Source: DMER64 sp964542305
GTDB taxonomy: Bacteria > Bacteroidota > Bacteroidia > Bacteroidales > UBA932
Assembly: GCA_964542305.1 (NCBI GenBank)
Contig: CAZITX010000002.1
Coordinates: forward strand, 62,001 to 126,000
DNA length: 64,000 nucleotides
Direction: 5' to 3'
The notes under the pieces: generated by a model
What the model was told of the DNA's origin: nothing
Database searches by the model: none
Seen by the model: only the letters and a program-made list of their open reading frames with translations
Shown: positions 17,869 to 26,064 of the stretch, in pieces
Layout of the letters: every line of letters starts with the position of its first letter
Position numbering within the stretch: position 1 is the stretch's first letter
Program-made: the position numbers and the translations under genes

Positions 17869-18999
17869 ATGAAAACTTTCACAATTCTGTTATTGGCGTG
17901 TAGTTTGTTTTGCAGTTGCAAAGGTGAAAAAAATGAAGAAGATCCCGGAATGCGGGACATAACAGCCACAGAATTTGCACAATTGATGGGAACAGGCTGG
18001 AACCTGGGGAATACCCTGGAAGCGACCGGCGGTGAGACTTCCTGGGGAAACCCCAAAGTAACGCCTGATCTGATAAAAGCGGTGAAGCAGGCAGGATTCA
18101 GCGCTGTACGGATTCCTGTTTCGTGGTCTGTTCATATCACTGACCAGGCAACCCACAAGATAGACAATGCCTGGATGCAACGCGTTGGACAGGTCGTCAA
18201 TTATGTGATAGACAATGACATGTACGCCATCATTAACATTCATTGGGACAACGGATGGATGAACGATCCCAGGGAAAGCAGCCGGGACGCCATTAACAAT
18301 AAGCTCAATGCCATCTGGACCCAGATAGCTACATATTTCAAAGGTTATGACGACCGCCTGCTTTTTGCCGGATCCAATGAAGTACATTTGGAAAACGACT
18401 GGTCATCAAACCCTCCCGCTGAATACATAGCTGTACAAAATTCTTTTAACCAGACATTTGTAGATGCGGTACGAGTCACCGGAGGCCGGAATCTGAAACG
18501 TTTCCTGGTAGCACAAAGCTACCTGACAAACATTGACCTGGCTTATGAATCTTTCATAATCCCGACCGACCCCACACCGGACAGGTTGATGCTGGAAGTC
18601 CACTATTACGATCCCTATGAATTTGCACTCAAGGAAGATTCACCGTACGATTCCCAATGGGGATCCGTGGCAACGGGAGCGGTAACCTCATGGGGACAGG
18701 AAAATTGGGTAAACACTCAATTCGGAAAAATGAAGGCAAAATTTACGGATAAAGGCATCCCTGTGGTATTAGGGGAATTCGGGGCTCTCTACCGTTCTTC
18801 CTTAAGTGGTCAGGCACTGGAAGATCATAAAAAATGCCGGGCTTATTACACGGGATATGTCAACCGGGCAGCTCTTGATCACGGTATGGTCCCTTTTTAC
18901 TGGGACAACGGGGCGGAAGATTTCAGGTTGTTCAGCCGTTCAACGTACCAGGTACTTCATCCGGATATTCTGGATGCTATAATAAACGGGCTTCCATAA
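17869..18999 (+). CDS. GH5 endo-beta-glucanase lipoprotein (xyloglucanase/cellulase type)
   Basis: 376 residues from the ATG at 17869. A lipoprotein signal ends at CSLFCSC. The GH5 barrel shows GTGWNLGNTLEATG, AVRIPVSWSVHI, INIHWDNGWM, the acid/base Glu in FAGSNEVH (near residue 170) and the nucleophile Glu in PVVLGEFGALY (near residue 300). The pattern is like subfamily 4 enzymes that cut cellulose, mixed-linkage glucan or xyloglucan backbones. It is divergent from GH31-GH2, whose products would trim its oligosaccharides. The last 23 bp overlap rnhA on the other strand. No separate carbohydrate-binding domain is visible. Confidence 0.9.
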   Translation: MKTFTILLLACSLFCSCKGEKNEEDPGMRDITATEFAQLMGTGWNLGNTLEATGGETSWGNPKVTPDLIKAVKQAGFSAVRIPVSWSVHITDQATHKIDNAWMQRVGQVVNYVIDNDMYAIINIHWDNGWMNDPRESSRDAINNKLNAIWTQIATYFKGYDDRLLFAGSNEVHLENDWSSNPPAEYIAVQNSFNQTFVDAVRVTGGRNLKRFLVAQSYLTNIDLAYESFIIPTDPTPDRLMLEVHYYDPYEFALKEDSPYDSQWGSVATGAVTSWGQENWVNTQFGKMKAKFTDKGIPVVLGEFGALYRSSLSGQALEDHKKCRAYYTGYVNRAALDHGMVPFYWDNGAEDFRLFSRSTYQVLHPDILDAIINGLP

Positions 19000-19444
19000 A
19001 ACCATTATCTTCCAGGAGCTCTTCCGGAGATGCGGAAGCTGCCTGGACAGCCAGCTGATCACACTTTTCGTTCTGGGGATGACCGGCGTGACCTTTGACC
19101 CACACAAACCGAACCTTGTGTTTTTGGGCTGATTCAAGATAACGTTTCCAGAGATCTACGTTTTTCTTGTTTTTAAATCCTTTGGCTTTCCAACTGTTGA
19201 GCCATCCCTCCTCTACTGCTTTAACCACATAAGTGGAATCTGAATAGACACAGACTTCGTTCCCCGGTTTTTTCAATGCTTCCAGGCCAACGATCACTGC
19301 CAACAGTTCCATTCTGTTGTTGGTGGTCAGTTTGTAGCCTGCAGAAATTTCTTTGTAATGCCTTCCGGAACGCAATATCACCCCGTATCCGCCCGGCCCG
19401 GGATTACCCAACGCAGAACCGTCTGTAAAGATTTCAACCTTCAT
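18977..19444 (-). CDS. rnhA: Ribonuclease HI
   Basis: 155 residues from the ATG at 19444, which puts the first catalytic strand MKVEIFTDGSALGNPGPGG at the N-terminus as in E. coli RNase HI. The four catalytic acids are visible: Asp in TDGS, Glu in NNRMELLAV, Asp in YSDSTYVV and Asp near the C-terminus (NEKCDQLA). It degrades the RNA strand of RNA-DNA hybrids. The start overlaps the end of pdxA by 11 bp, and the end overlaps the GH5 gene by 23 bp on the opposite strand. Confidence 0.95.
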   Translation of the reverse strand: MKVEIFTDGSALGNPGPGGYGVILRSGRHYKEISAGYKLTTNNRMELLAVIVGLEALKKPGNEVCVYSDSTYVVKAVEEGWLNSWKAKGFKNKKNVDLWKRYLESAQKHKVRFVWVKGHAGHPQNEKCDQLAVQAASASPEELLEDNGFMEARLL

Positions 19445-20471
19445 GTAATTTTTCCGCTTCGATCTCCTGGTTCCTGCGTCTGTTCCTGTAAATGTCACAA
19501 GCCATGAAAATAGCTGCGAGCATTGATTCCGGAGATGCTTTATCCTCCCCTGCCAGCCTGTATGCCGTTCCGTGATCGGGAGAGGTCCTGATCACAGGAA
19601 GTCCTGCGGTGAAATTCACACCCTGGTGAAAAGAAAGAGCTTTAAAAGGGATCAGGCCCTGATCGTGATACATGGCCAGCACGGCATCAAATTTTCTGTA
19701 TTCTGCCGCTGCAAAAAAACCGTCTGCGGGATAGGGTCCGAAAGCCAAAATCCCCGATTTGTCGGCTTCTTCAATAGCGGGTGTAATAATCTCCTGTTCT
19801 TCAGATCCTATAAGTCCTCCGTCACCGGCGTGGGGATTGAGTCCCAATACTGCGATCTTGGGTTGTCGTATGGTGAAATCCTCTTTCAGAGTCTTATCAA
19901 GCAATAAAATCTTCTGCAGGATCTTTTCTTTGGTCAGCTCCCGGTGAATCTGACTTACCGGAATGTGACCGGTAACCACACCTACACGCAAAGATTCATT
20001 ACATAAGATCATCAGGGGAGCGGCTTTTCCGAAAGCATTGGCAAGGTATTCGGTGTGGCCGGGAAAAGCAAATCCCTCCCGGCTCATGTTCTGTTTGTTA
20101 AACGGTGCCGTTACAAGGACATGGATCTTTCCGCCACGCAAATCATCAACAGCTCTTTCCAGTGCCTGTAAGGCCGCCTGAGCCCCATCTTCGGTCATTT
20201 TTCCGGGTTCGGCCATGAATTGATCCGGCACACAGTTGACCAGGTTAACCATTTTGTAATGCAGATCAGATGCGGATTGTGTAATGTGCACATTGAAATT
20301 CTCCACTCCCGCAGACATTTTTTTATAAAAACCCATCAACCGTGAGGATCCGTAGATCACAGGAGTGCATAATTCATTAATTCGACTGTCAGCCAAGGCT
20401 TTGATCAACACTTCGTACCCTATTCCGTTTGTATCTCCCTGCGTTATTCCAACTATGATCTTTTTATGCAT
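19434..20471 (-). CDS. pdxA: 4-hydroxythreonine-4-phosphate dehydrogenase
   Basis: 345 residues. The three metal-binding histidines appear in FPGHTEYLA, LNPHAGDGG and MYHDQGLIPFKA, and the N-terminal ITQGDTNGIGYEV is typical of PdxA. The enzyme oxidises 4-phosphohydroxythreonine on the DXP-dependent route to pyridoxal phosphate. It overlaps yccF by 8 bp and rnhA by 11 bp, forming a yccF-pdxA-rnhA operon. Confidence 0.95.
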   Translation of the reverse strand: MHKKIIVGITQGDTNGIGYEVLIKALADSRINELCTPVIYGSSRLMGFYKKMSAGVENFNVHITQSASDLHYKMVNLVNCVPDQFMAEPGKMTEDGAQAALQALERAVDDLRGGKIHVLVTAPFNKQNMSREGFAFPGHTEYLANAFGKAAPLMILCNESLRVGVVTGHIPVSQIHRELTKEKILQKILLLDKTLKEDFTIRQPKIAVLGLNPHAGDGGLIGSEEQEIITPAIEEADKSGILAFGPYPADGFFAAAEYRKFDAVLAMYHDQGLIPFKALSFHQGVNFTAGLPVIRTSPDHGTAYRLAGEDKASPESMLAAIFMACDIYRNRRRNQEIEAEKLHEG

Positions 20472-20856
20472 AATGCCTTTGATTTTTATTGATTATGGTC
20501 CTTCCGAAAGGTGTGAAAGCCAGGGAAACCATTTTAAAATGCTGCTTCCCGAAAGGAATTCCTATTATGGTTATGTATAAAATAATTCCCCATACAAGGT
20601 GGCTCAGGGCAATCCATATGCCGCCAAGAAATATCCACAGGATATTCAGAACCGAGCTCAGGCATCCCGTACCTGATTCAACAACTATGGTGGTTTTTCC
20701 GAAAGGCCACAAAGCAAAAGCCGCCAGTTTAAAACTTTGTATTCCAAAGGGTATCCCTATTATTGTTATACACATAAGGAAGCCCGAAATAATATACTCC
20801 AGGGCGATCATTATACCGCCAAACAAGAGCCAGAGGATGTTTCCCAGAACGTTCAT
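20464..20856 (-). CDS. yccF: YccF-domain inner-membrane protein
   Basis: 130 residues built from two copies of the YccF repeat: NILWLLFGGIMIALEYIISG with ITIIGIPFGIQSFKLAAFAL, then NILWIFLGGIWIALSHLVWG with ITIIGIPFGKQHFKMVSLAF. Each copy has two hydrophobic helices. The family is widespread and its role is not established. It leads the yccF-pdxA-rnhA operon. The promoter -7 element ends only 4 nt before its ATG. Confidence 0.9.
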   Translation of the reverse strand: MNVLGNILWLLFGGIMIALEYIISGFLMCITIIGIPFGIQSFKLAAFALWPFGKTTIVVESGTGCLSSVLNILWIFLGGIWIALSHLVWGIILYITIIGIPFGKQHFKMVSLAFTPFGRTIINKNQRHYA

Positions 20857-20860
20857 ACCG

Positions 20861-20868
20861 CAAATATA
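20861..20868 (-). promoter_or_regulatory. -7 element of yccF-pdxA-rnhA
   Basis: TATATTTG on the minus strand. Only 4 nt separate it from the yccF ATG, so the transcript should start at or next to the start codon and be essentially leaderless. Confidence 0.6.
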
Positions 20869-20881
20869 CGTAAGTTATCCT

Positions 20882-20889
20882 TATATTTG
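20882..20889 (+). promoter_or_regulatory. -7 element of recG
   Basis: TATATTTG, with 6 nt between it and the recG ATG at 20896. The predicted leader is about 3 nt. It faces away from the yccF element 13 bp to the left. Confidence 0.58.
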
Positions 20890-20895
20890 TATGCT

Positions 20896-23004
20896 ATGGT
20901 TTCCGTCCGGGATACAAACATACAATTTCTGACAGGGGTAGGTCCCAAACGCGCCAGAGAATTGGAAAAAGAGTTGAATATCAAGACTTTCAGCGACTTG
21001 ATACAACACTTTCCGTTCAGGTACATTGACCGTACCCGTTTTTATGCCATAAACGAGATCAATCCTGAATTGGCATACATACAGATCAGGGGGGTGGTAA
21101 GGGATATTAAGATCATTGGGGCCGGTTCCCGCAAACAAAGGCTGGTAGTACTGTTTGCCGATCCCACAGGAACACTGGAACTTGTTTTTTTTAAAGGCAT
21201 TAAATGGATCAGGGATAAAATTAAAACGGATACCGAATACATTGTTTTCGGCAAACCCACTGTTTTCAACGGGAAGATCAACCTGGTACACCCGGACATG
21301 GATATTCCCGACAACCAGAGCCTTCCCGGGAGTGCAGGCTTACAGGCCGTATATTCTTCCACCGAATCATTACGGAATAAAGGCTTTACGCAAAAACTGT
21401 TCTCACGTCTTGTGGCCCGTGCACTTACCGCTATGGAAGGGAACATCCCGGAAACACTCCCGGATCATTTACTCAGGCATCTAAAGCTGATGCCTCTGCC
21501 GTTGGCATTGGAAGAGATCCATTTCCCCAAAAATCTGAAGAATCTGCAGGCTGCCCAGACCCGCTTGAAATTTGAAGAATTGTTTTACATCCAGCTGGGA
21601 TTACTCCGGCAAAAATCTGTCCGGATGCGGGCCGGGGACGGATTGCCCTTCCTAAAAGTAGGCCCGGCCTTCAACGATTGCTACAATAAACTTCCATTTG
21701 CTTTGACAGGGGCACAGAAACGCGTTCTCAGGGAAATCCGCTCTGATCTTAAAAGCGGTCGACAGATGAACCGTTTGTTGCAGGGAGATGTAGGCAGCGG
21801 AAAAACACTGGTGGCCCTGTTAAGTGCACTGATCGCAGTGGATAACGGATACCAGGCGTGTATGATGGCCCCTACAGAGATCCTGGCCAACCAGCATTTC
21901 AATACAATCTCAAAATTTTTAATAGACCAGGACATTCCCGCCGGACTGCTTACCGGGTCAACCAAACCGGCTGAACGCAAGAAACTGCATGAAGGCCTGC
22001 GTGATGGATCTATTAAATTGTTGATAGGCACCCACGCTTTGATAGAAGACACCGTTACATTCAAAAACCTCGGCTTTGTGGTTATTGACGAACAACACCG
22101 TTTTGGGGTTGAACAACGCGCACGTCTCTGGAAAAAAACCAACGGTTCGCCGCCTCACATTATGGTTATGACGGCCACGCCCATTCCCAGGACTCTGGCC
22201 ATGACACTATATGGAGATCTGGACGTCTCAGTAATTGACGAATTACCCCCGGGCAGACAACCCGTGCAAACCATTCATTATAACGCATCGCGTCGCGGAA
22301 CAGTCTATACTTTCATGAGAAAACAGATTCGCCAGGGACGCCAGGTTTATATTGTATATCCCCTGATACGGGAATCCGAAAAAATGGACTACGAGGACCT
22401 GGAAACAGGATACCGGGACATTACCGCCGCTTTTCCCGCACCTCTTTATTCTGTGGCAGTGGTCCACGGACAACAAAAAACGGAAAACAAAGCCTTTGAC
22501 ATGAATATGTTCGTCAACGGGAACGCCCAGATCCTTGTGGCCACTTCTGTCATAGAGGTAGGCGTAGACGTTCCCAATGCGACGGTCATGGTCATAGAAA
22601 GTGCGGAGCGTTTTGGTCTTTCCCAGCTTCACCAATTGAGGGGCCGTGTAGGCCGCGGAGCCGAGACTTCTTACTGCATCCTTATGACCGGCAATGCTTT
22701 AAGCAAAGAAGCCAAAGAACGCCTGAAACTTATGTGCGAAACCAATAACGGATTTGAAATTGCCGAGGCCGATATGCGCCTCAGGGGGCCCGGCGATCTG
22801 GAGGGAACTGCCCAGAGTGGATTGGCCTTTGACCTGCATATAGCAAACCTTGCAAAAGACGGCCAGATCCTGGAATGGGCCCGGATGGAAGCTTCCAATG
22901 TTTTGGACGAAGACCCGTTGCTGGAATCTAAAAAGAATAAGCTTTTAAAGGAACAACTGGAGGTGCTGGCCCGGCACACTGTGGACTTCAGCAAGATTTC
23001 CTGA
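20896..23004 (+). CDS. recG: ATP-dependent DNA helicase RecG
   Basis: 702 residues from the ATG at 20896; the longer frame extends through yccF and past the promoter and is rejected. The N-terminal wedge begins FLTGVGPKRARELEKEL. Helicase motif I is LLQGDVGSGKTLVALL (near residue 297), motif II VIDEQHRFG, motif III MTATPIPRTLA, and the RecG box region HQLRGRVGRGAETSYCIL is followed by LRGPGDLEGTAQSG. It remodels stalled replication forks and Holliday junctions. It converges with the lipoprotein gene at 23018. Confidence 0.96.
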   Translation: MVSVRDTNIQFLTGVGPKRARELEKELNIKTFSDLIQHFPFRYIDRTRFYAINEINPELAYIQIRGVVRDIKIIGAGSRKQRLVVLFADPTGTLELVFFKGIKWIRDKIKTDTEYIVFGKPTVFNGKINLVHPDMDIPDNQSLPGSAGLQAVYSSTESLRNKGFTQKLFSRLVARALTAMEGNIPETLPDHLLRHLKLMPLPLALEEIHFPKNLKNLQAAQTRLKFEELFYIQLGLLRQKSVRMRAGDGLPFLKVGPAFNDCYNKLPFALTGAQKRVLREIRSDLKSGRQMNRLLQGDVGSGKTLVALLSALIAVDNGYQACMMAPTEILANQHFNTISKFLIDQDIPAGLLTGSTKPAERKKLHEGLRDGSIKLLIGTHALIEDTVTFKNLGFVVIDEQHRFGVEQRARLWKKTNGSPPHIMVMTATPIPRTLAMTLYGDLDVSVIDELPPGRQPVQTIHYNASRRGTVYTFMRKQIRQGRQVYIVYPLIRESEKMDYEDLETGYRDITAAFPAPLYSVAVVHGQQKTENKAFDMNMFVNGNAQILVATSVIEVGVDVPNATVMVIESAERFGLSQLHQLRGRVGRGAETSYCILMTGNALSKEAKERLKLMCETNNGFEIAEADMRLRGPGDLEGTAQSGLAFDLHIANLAKDGQILEWARMEASNVLDEDPLLESKKNKLLKEQLEVLARHTVDFSKIS

Positions 23005-23017
23005 TTGGATCTTGATA

Positions 23018-23422
23018 TCAGAAAGGATTGACCGGTGTTCTGGATGGAAGGACCATTGTGTCGGTCACTTTAAATTGCTGATGGAATTCCGTTTTTTCCC
23101 TGGGAACTTCAAAATAAAATTGCCTTAACGTATCCCTGTACTTGAGGTTGGGATCGGAATAATCCACAATGAAAACACGCTGCGGTGAACTCTGGGTCAG
23201 GGATACAAAATACTTGCCTTCAGAGTCTGTGTAGGCGGTATCAGCCTCAAGTGAAGAACTGTACGTCTTGAGCATAATCACCTTGATTCCCTCAAGAGGC
23301 ATGTTCACAATATTCTTAACAACTCCTTCCACCACATAGGTATAAGTATAGTCTTCCCGTTTAATGCATGAAGACAGGATCAAAAGAAATAATAACGGCA
23401 GGAATAATTTTTTACAGTACAT
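23018..23422 (-). CDS. Lipoprotein with carboxypeptidase-regulatory-like domain
   Basis: 134 residues from the ATG at 23422 (MYCKKLFLPLLFLLILSSC), giving a proper lipoprotein signal with Cys 19. After it, VVEGVVKNIVNMPLEGIKV, DTAYTDSEGKYFVSL and the late DTLRQFYFEVP are the strands of a CarboxypepD_reg/CNA-B-like Ig fold. It resembles the small lipoproteins that in Bacteroidales accompany radical SAM genes, but no such gene is near. Role unknown. The start overlaps the end of yicC by 11 bp, so it is likely co-transcribed. Confidence 0.75.
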   Translation of the reverse strand: MYCKKLFLPLLFLLILSSCIKREDYTYTYVVEGVVKNIVNMPLEGIKVIMLKTYSSSLEADTAYTDSEGKYFVSLTQSSPQRVFIVDYSDPNLKYRDTLRQFYFEVPREKTEFHQQFKVTDTMVLPSRTPVNPF

Positions 23423-24290
23423 TAAGTACTTGTTCTTTGATCTTTTCCAGTTCATCTTTCATCATAACTACGTATTGTTGCATACCGGCATGAGCTGCTT
23501 TGGATCCGAGTGTATTAATCTCCCGGCCCATTTCCTGGGAAATAAAGGCTAGTTTCCGTCCCGCAAATTCTTCTTCCTGTAAGGTCTGTCTAAAGTAATT
23601 ACAATGCTGGCGTAAACGTACACGCTCTTCGCTGATGTCGGCCTTTTCCAGGTAATAGATCAATTCCTGTTCCAGTCGGTTTTTGTCAATGGAAATTTCA
23701 TCACTCAAACCTGCGAGTTTGTCTTCCAGTCGTTTTCTTATGGTAACGATCCTTTCCGGGTCCAATGCTTCGGCTTTTTCCAGATAGGTCTCAATATTGT
23801 CTATATGGGACAACAAGTCTTCCCCCAGACGCTCCCCTTCCCTTTTCCTGAATTCGTCCAGGTTTTCCGCTGCTTCATAAATGCATGCTTTTAATGAGTC
23901 CCAGACTTGCGGGTCCAGTTCTTTTTTTTGCACTTCCCTAACTTCGGGCATTCTTAAAAGTGCCGCAGCCAGGTCTGTTGAACTTACCTCCTGTTCCATA
24001 TCCCTGAAGATTGTTTGTAACTCCTGGAAATATTGCCTGATAAGCGAAACATTAAAAGTGTTTTCCAGGACCTCTTCTTCCTGGTCAAACGATATAAACA
24101 GGTCAATGTTTCCCCTTTGCAAACGCTTAATAAGGCTTTGCCGCAGGTCGTATTCGTATTCTTTGGGGATCTGGGAAGTTTTGAAACCAATATCAGCCGT
24201 TTTGCCGTTAACCGAACGAATTTCAACGGTATATTTTTTTCCTGAAAAAGAGGTTTCGGCTTTTCCGTAACCGGTCATCGAGCGTATCAT
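23412..24290 (-). CDS. yicC: YicC-family endoribonuclease
   Basis: 292 residues with the family start MIRSMTGYGKAE, EIRSVNGKTADIGFK and the C-terminal block containing GSKAAHAGMQQYVVMMKDELEKI. YicC proteins are reported RNases that act on small RNAs. The middle (residues of about 140-210) is rich in Glu and Lys and likely coiled. It is divergent from glnS, with its own -7 element at 24307-24314. Confidence 0.93.
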   Translation of the reverse strand: MIRSMTGYGKAETSFSGKKYTVEIRSVNGKTADIGFKTSQIPKEYEYDLRQSLIKRLQRGNIDLFISFDQEEEVLENTFNVSLIRQYFQELQTIFRDMEQEVSSTDLAAALLRMPEVREVQKKELDPQVWDSLKACIYEAAENLDEFRKREGERLGEDLLSHIDNIETYLEKAEALDPERIVTIRKRLEDKLAGLSDEISIDKNRLEQELIYYLEKADISEERVRLRQHCNYFRQTLQEEEFAGRKLAFISQEMGREINTLGSKAAHAGMQQYVVMMKDELEKIKEQVLNVL

Positions 24291-24306
24291 TTGCTTAAAT
24301 TTTCAA

Positions 24307-24314
24307 CAAATATA
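24307..24314 (-). promoter_or_regulatory. -7 element of yicC
   Basis: TATATTTG on the minus strand, 16 nt before the yicC ATG, giving a leader of about 12 nt. Confidence 0.55.
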
Positions 24315-24326
24315 CATTAATATGAT

Positions 24327-24334
24327 TACTTTTG
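24327..24334 (+). promoter_or_regulatory. -7 element of glnS
   Basis: TACTTTTG, perfect TAnnTTTG. It lies inside the N-terminal extension of the longest frame, so it selects the ATG at 24355 as the glnS start. Confidence 0.55.
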
Positions 24335-24354
24335 TGCGTAAACTTTTCAGACAT

Positions 24355-26064
24355 ATGAACGAAGAAACGAATAACACAGTTCCTGAACGCCCTTTGAATT
24401 TCCTGGAAGATATCATTCGGGAGGATCTCTCACAAGGTAAATACGATTCCATTGTAACCCGTTTTCCTCCCGAACCCAACGGCTACCTGCATATAGGACA
24501 TGCCAAGAGTATATGTCTGAACTTTGGGCTGGCTCAGAAATTCGGAGGTAAAACCAACCTGCGTTTTGATGATACCAATCCCACGAAAGAAGAAACGGAA
24601 TACGTAGATTCTATTAAAGAAGATATTCACTGGCTTGGTTTCCGGTGGGCCGGCGAATTTTATGCGTCTGATTATTTTGAACAACTATACCTGTGGGCAC
24701 ATGAACTAATAGCCAAAGGCCTGGCTTATGTAGATGATCAAACCCAGGAAGAGATTCGCCTGGGCAGGGGTACGATCACCACTCCCGGGATTGAAAGTCC
24801 TTTCCGCAACAGAAGCATAGAGGAAAATGCGGATCTGTTTACACGAATGAAAAATGGGGACTTTCCGGACGGCAGCCGTGTTTTACGGGCAAAAATTGAC
24901 ATGACCCATCCCAATATGCTGATGCGTGATCCGCTGATGTACAGAATCATCCATGCCGATCATCACAGAACCGGAAACAAATGGTGTATATACCCAATGT
25001 ACGATTACGCTCACGGACAGTGTGATTCCATAGAGAATATAACTCATTCCATATGTACACTGGAGTTTGATGTGCACAGACCGCTTTACGACTGGTTTAT
25101 TGAAAAACTCGGCATATATCCTTCACATCAGTATGAATTTGCACGCCTGAATATCACCCATACCGTAATGAGCAAGAGGAAACTGCTTGAATTGGTAAAA
25201 GCAGGGCTGGTTAAGGGATGGGATGATCCCCGCATGCCAACCATATGCGGACTCAGAAGAAGAGGCTATACTCATTCAAGCATTCGCCTTTTTGCAGAAA
25301 AAGTAGGAGTGGCAAAACGCGACAATGTAATAGACATATCCCTTATGGAATGGTGTATGCGGGAAGAGTCAAATAAAAACGCTCCCCGGTACATGGCAGT
25401 ACTTGATCCCATAAAATTGGTCATAACCAATTATCCTCCTGAACGGGAAGAATTCATGAAAGCTCCACTGAACCCCGAAGATGCAGGTGCCGGTGAAAGG
25501 GACGTTCCGTTCTCACAAGAGATCTTTATAGATCGCAACGACTTTATGGAAGATCCCCCTAAAAAATACTTTCGACTGAGACCCGGCGGAGAAGTACGTT
25601 TAAAATACGGATACATTATTCGCTGTGAAAATGTAATAAAAGACGAGAACGGCAGGATCACAGAACTGCAATGTACGTATGATCCTGAATCCCGGCCGGG
25701 TTCAGGTCCCTGGAGAAGCGTAAAGGGGACCATTCACTGGTTATCGGCCCGCCATGCCGTAAAGAGTGAGATCCGTTTATTCGACAGACTGTTTACGGAA
25801 CCGTATATGGGAAATCTGCCGGAAGACAGGGATTACAAGGATTACCTCAATCCCGAATCCCTGAAAATTGTTCAGGGTCTGATAGACAGGGACGCTGCAG
25901 GTATTGCTGCCAAAGCCGTCCCCGGCAAGGACGAAACACGTACCCGCATTCAGTTTGAAAGGCTTGGTTATTATGTGCCGGATTACGACACTACTTTAGA
26001 AAAACCGGTCTTCAACCGCATTTGTACCCTGAAGGATTCATATACCAAAACTCTGAAAGACTAA
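24355..26064 (+). CDS. glnS: Glutamine--tRNA ligase
   Basis: 569 residues from the ATG at 24355. Class I synthetase motifs are PPEPNGYLHIGHAKS (HIGH) near residue 45 and VMSKRKLLELV (KMSKS-like) near residue 275. LRFDDTNPTKEETEYVDSI and the C-terminal two-barrel anticodon-binding domain with KYFRLRPGGEVRLKYGY identify GlnRS rather than GltX. It charges tRNA-Gln directly. It is convergent with rng; the stop codons overlap by 4 bp. Confidence 0.96.
   Translation: MNEETNNTVPERPLNFLEDIIREDLSQGKYDSIVTRFPPEPNGYLHIGHAKSICLNFGLAQKFGGKTNLRFDDTNPTKEETEYVDSIKEDIHWLGFRWAGEFYASDYFEQLYLWAHELIAKGLAYVDDQTQEEIRLGRGTITTPGIESPFRNRSIEENADLFTRMKNGDFPDGSRVLRAKIDMTHPNMLMRDPLMYRIIHADHHRTGNKWCIYPMYDYAHGQCDSIENITHSICTLEFDVHRPLYDWFIEKLGIYPSHQYEFARLNITHTVMSKRKLLELVKAGLVKGWDDPRMPTICGLRRRGYTHSSIRLFAEKVGVAKRDNVIDISLMEWCMREESNKNAPRYMAVLDPIKLVITNYPPEREEFMKAPLNPEDAGAGERDVPFSQEIFIDRNDFMEDPPKKYFRLRPGGEVRLKYGYIIRCENVIKDENGRITELQCTYDPESRPGSGPWRSVKGTIHWLSARHAVKSEIRLFDRLFTEPYMGNLPEDRDYKDYLNPESLKIVQGLIDRDAAGIAAKAVPGKDETRTRIQFERLGYYVPDYDTTLEKPVFNRICTLKDSYTKTLKD

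Noticed and set aside
20737..20895. N-terminal extension of recG
   Set aside because: It runs through yccF on the other strand and across both promoters; homologues start near the ATG at 20896.
23005..23030. Imperfect repeat between recG and the lipoprotein gene as a bidirectional terminator
   Set aside because: The arms are short and mismatched and no T-run follows on either strand.
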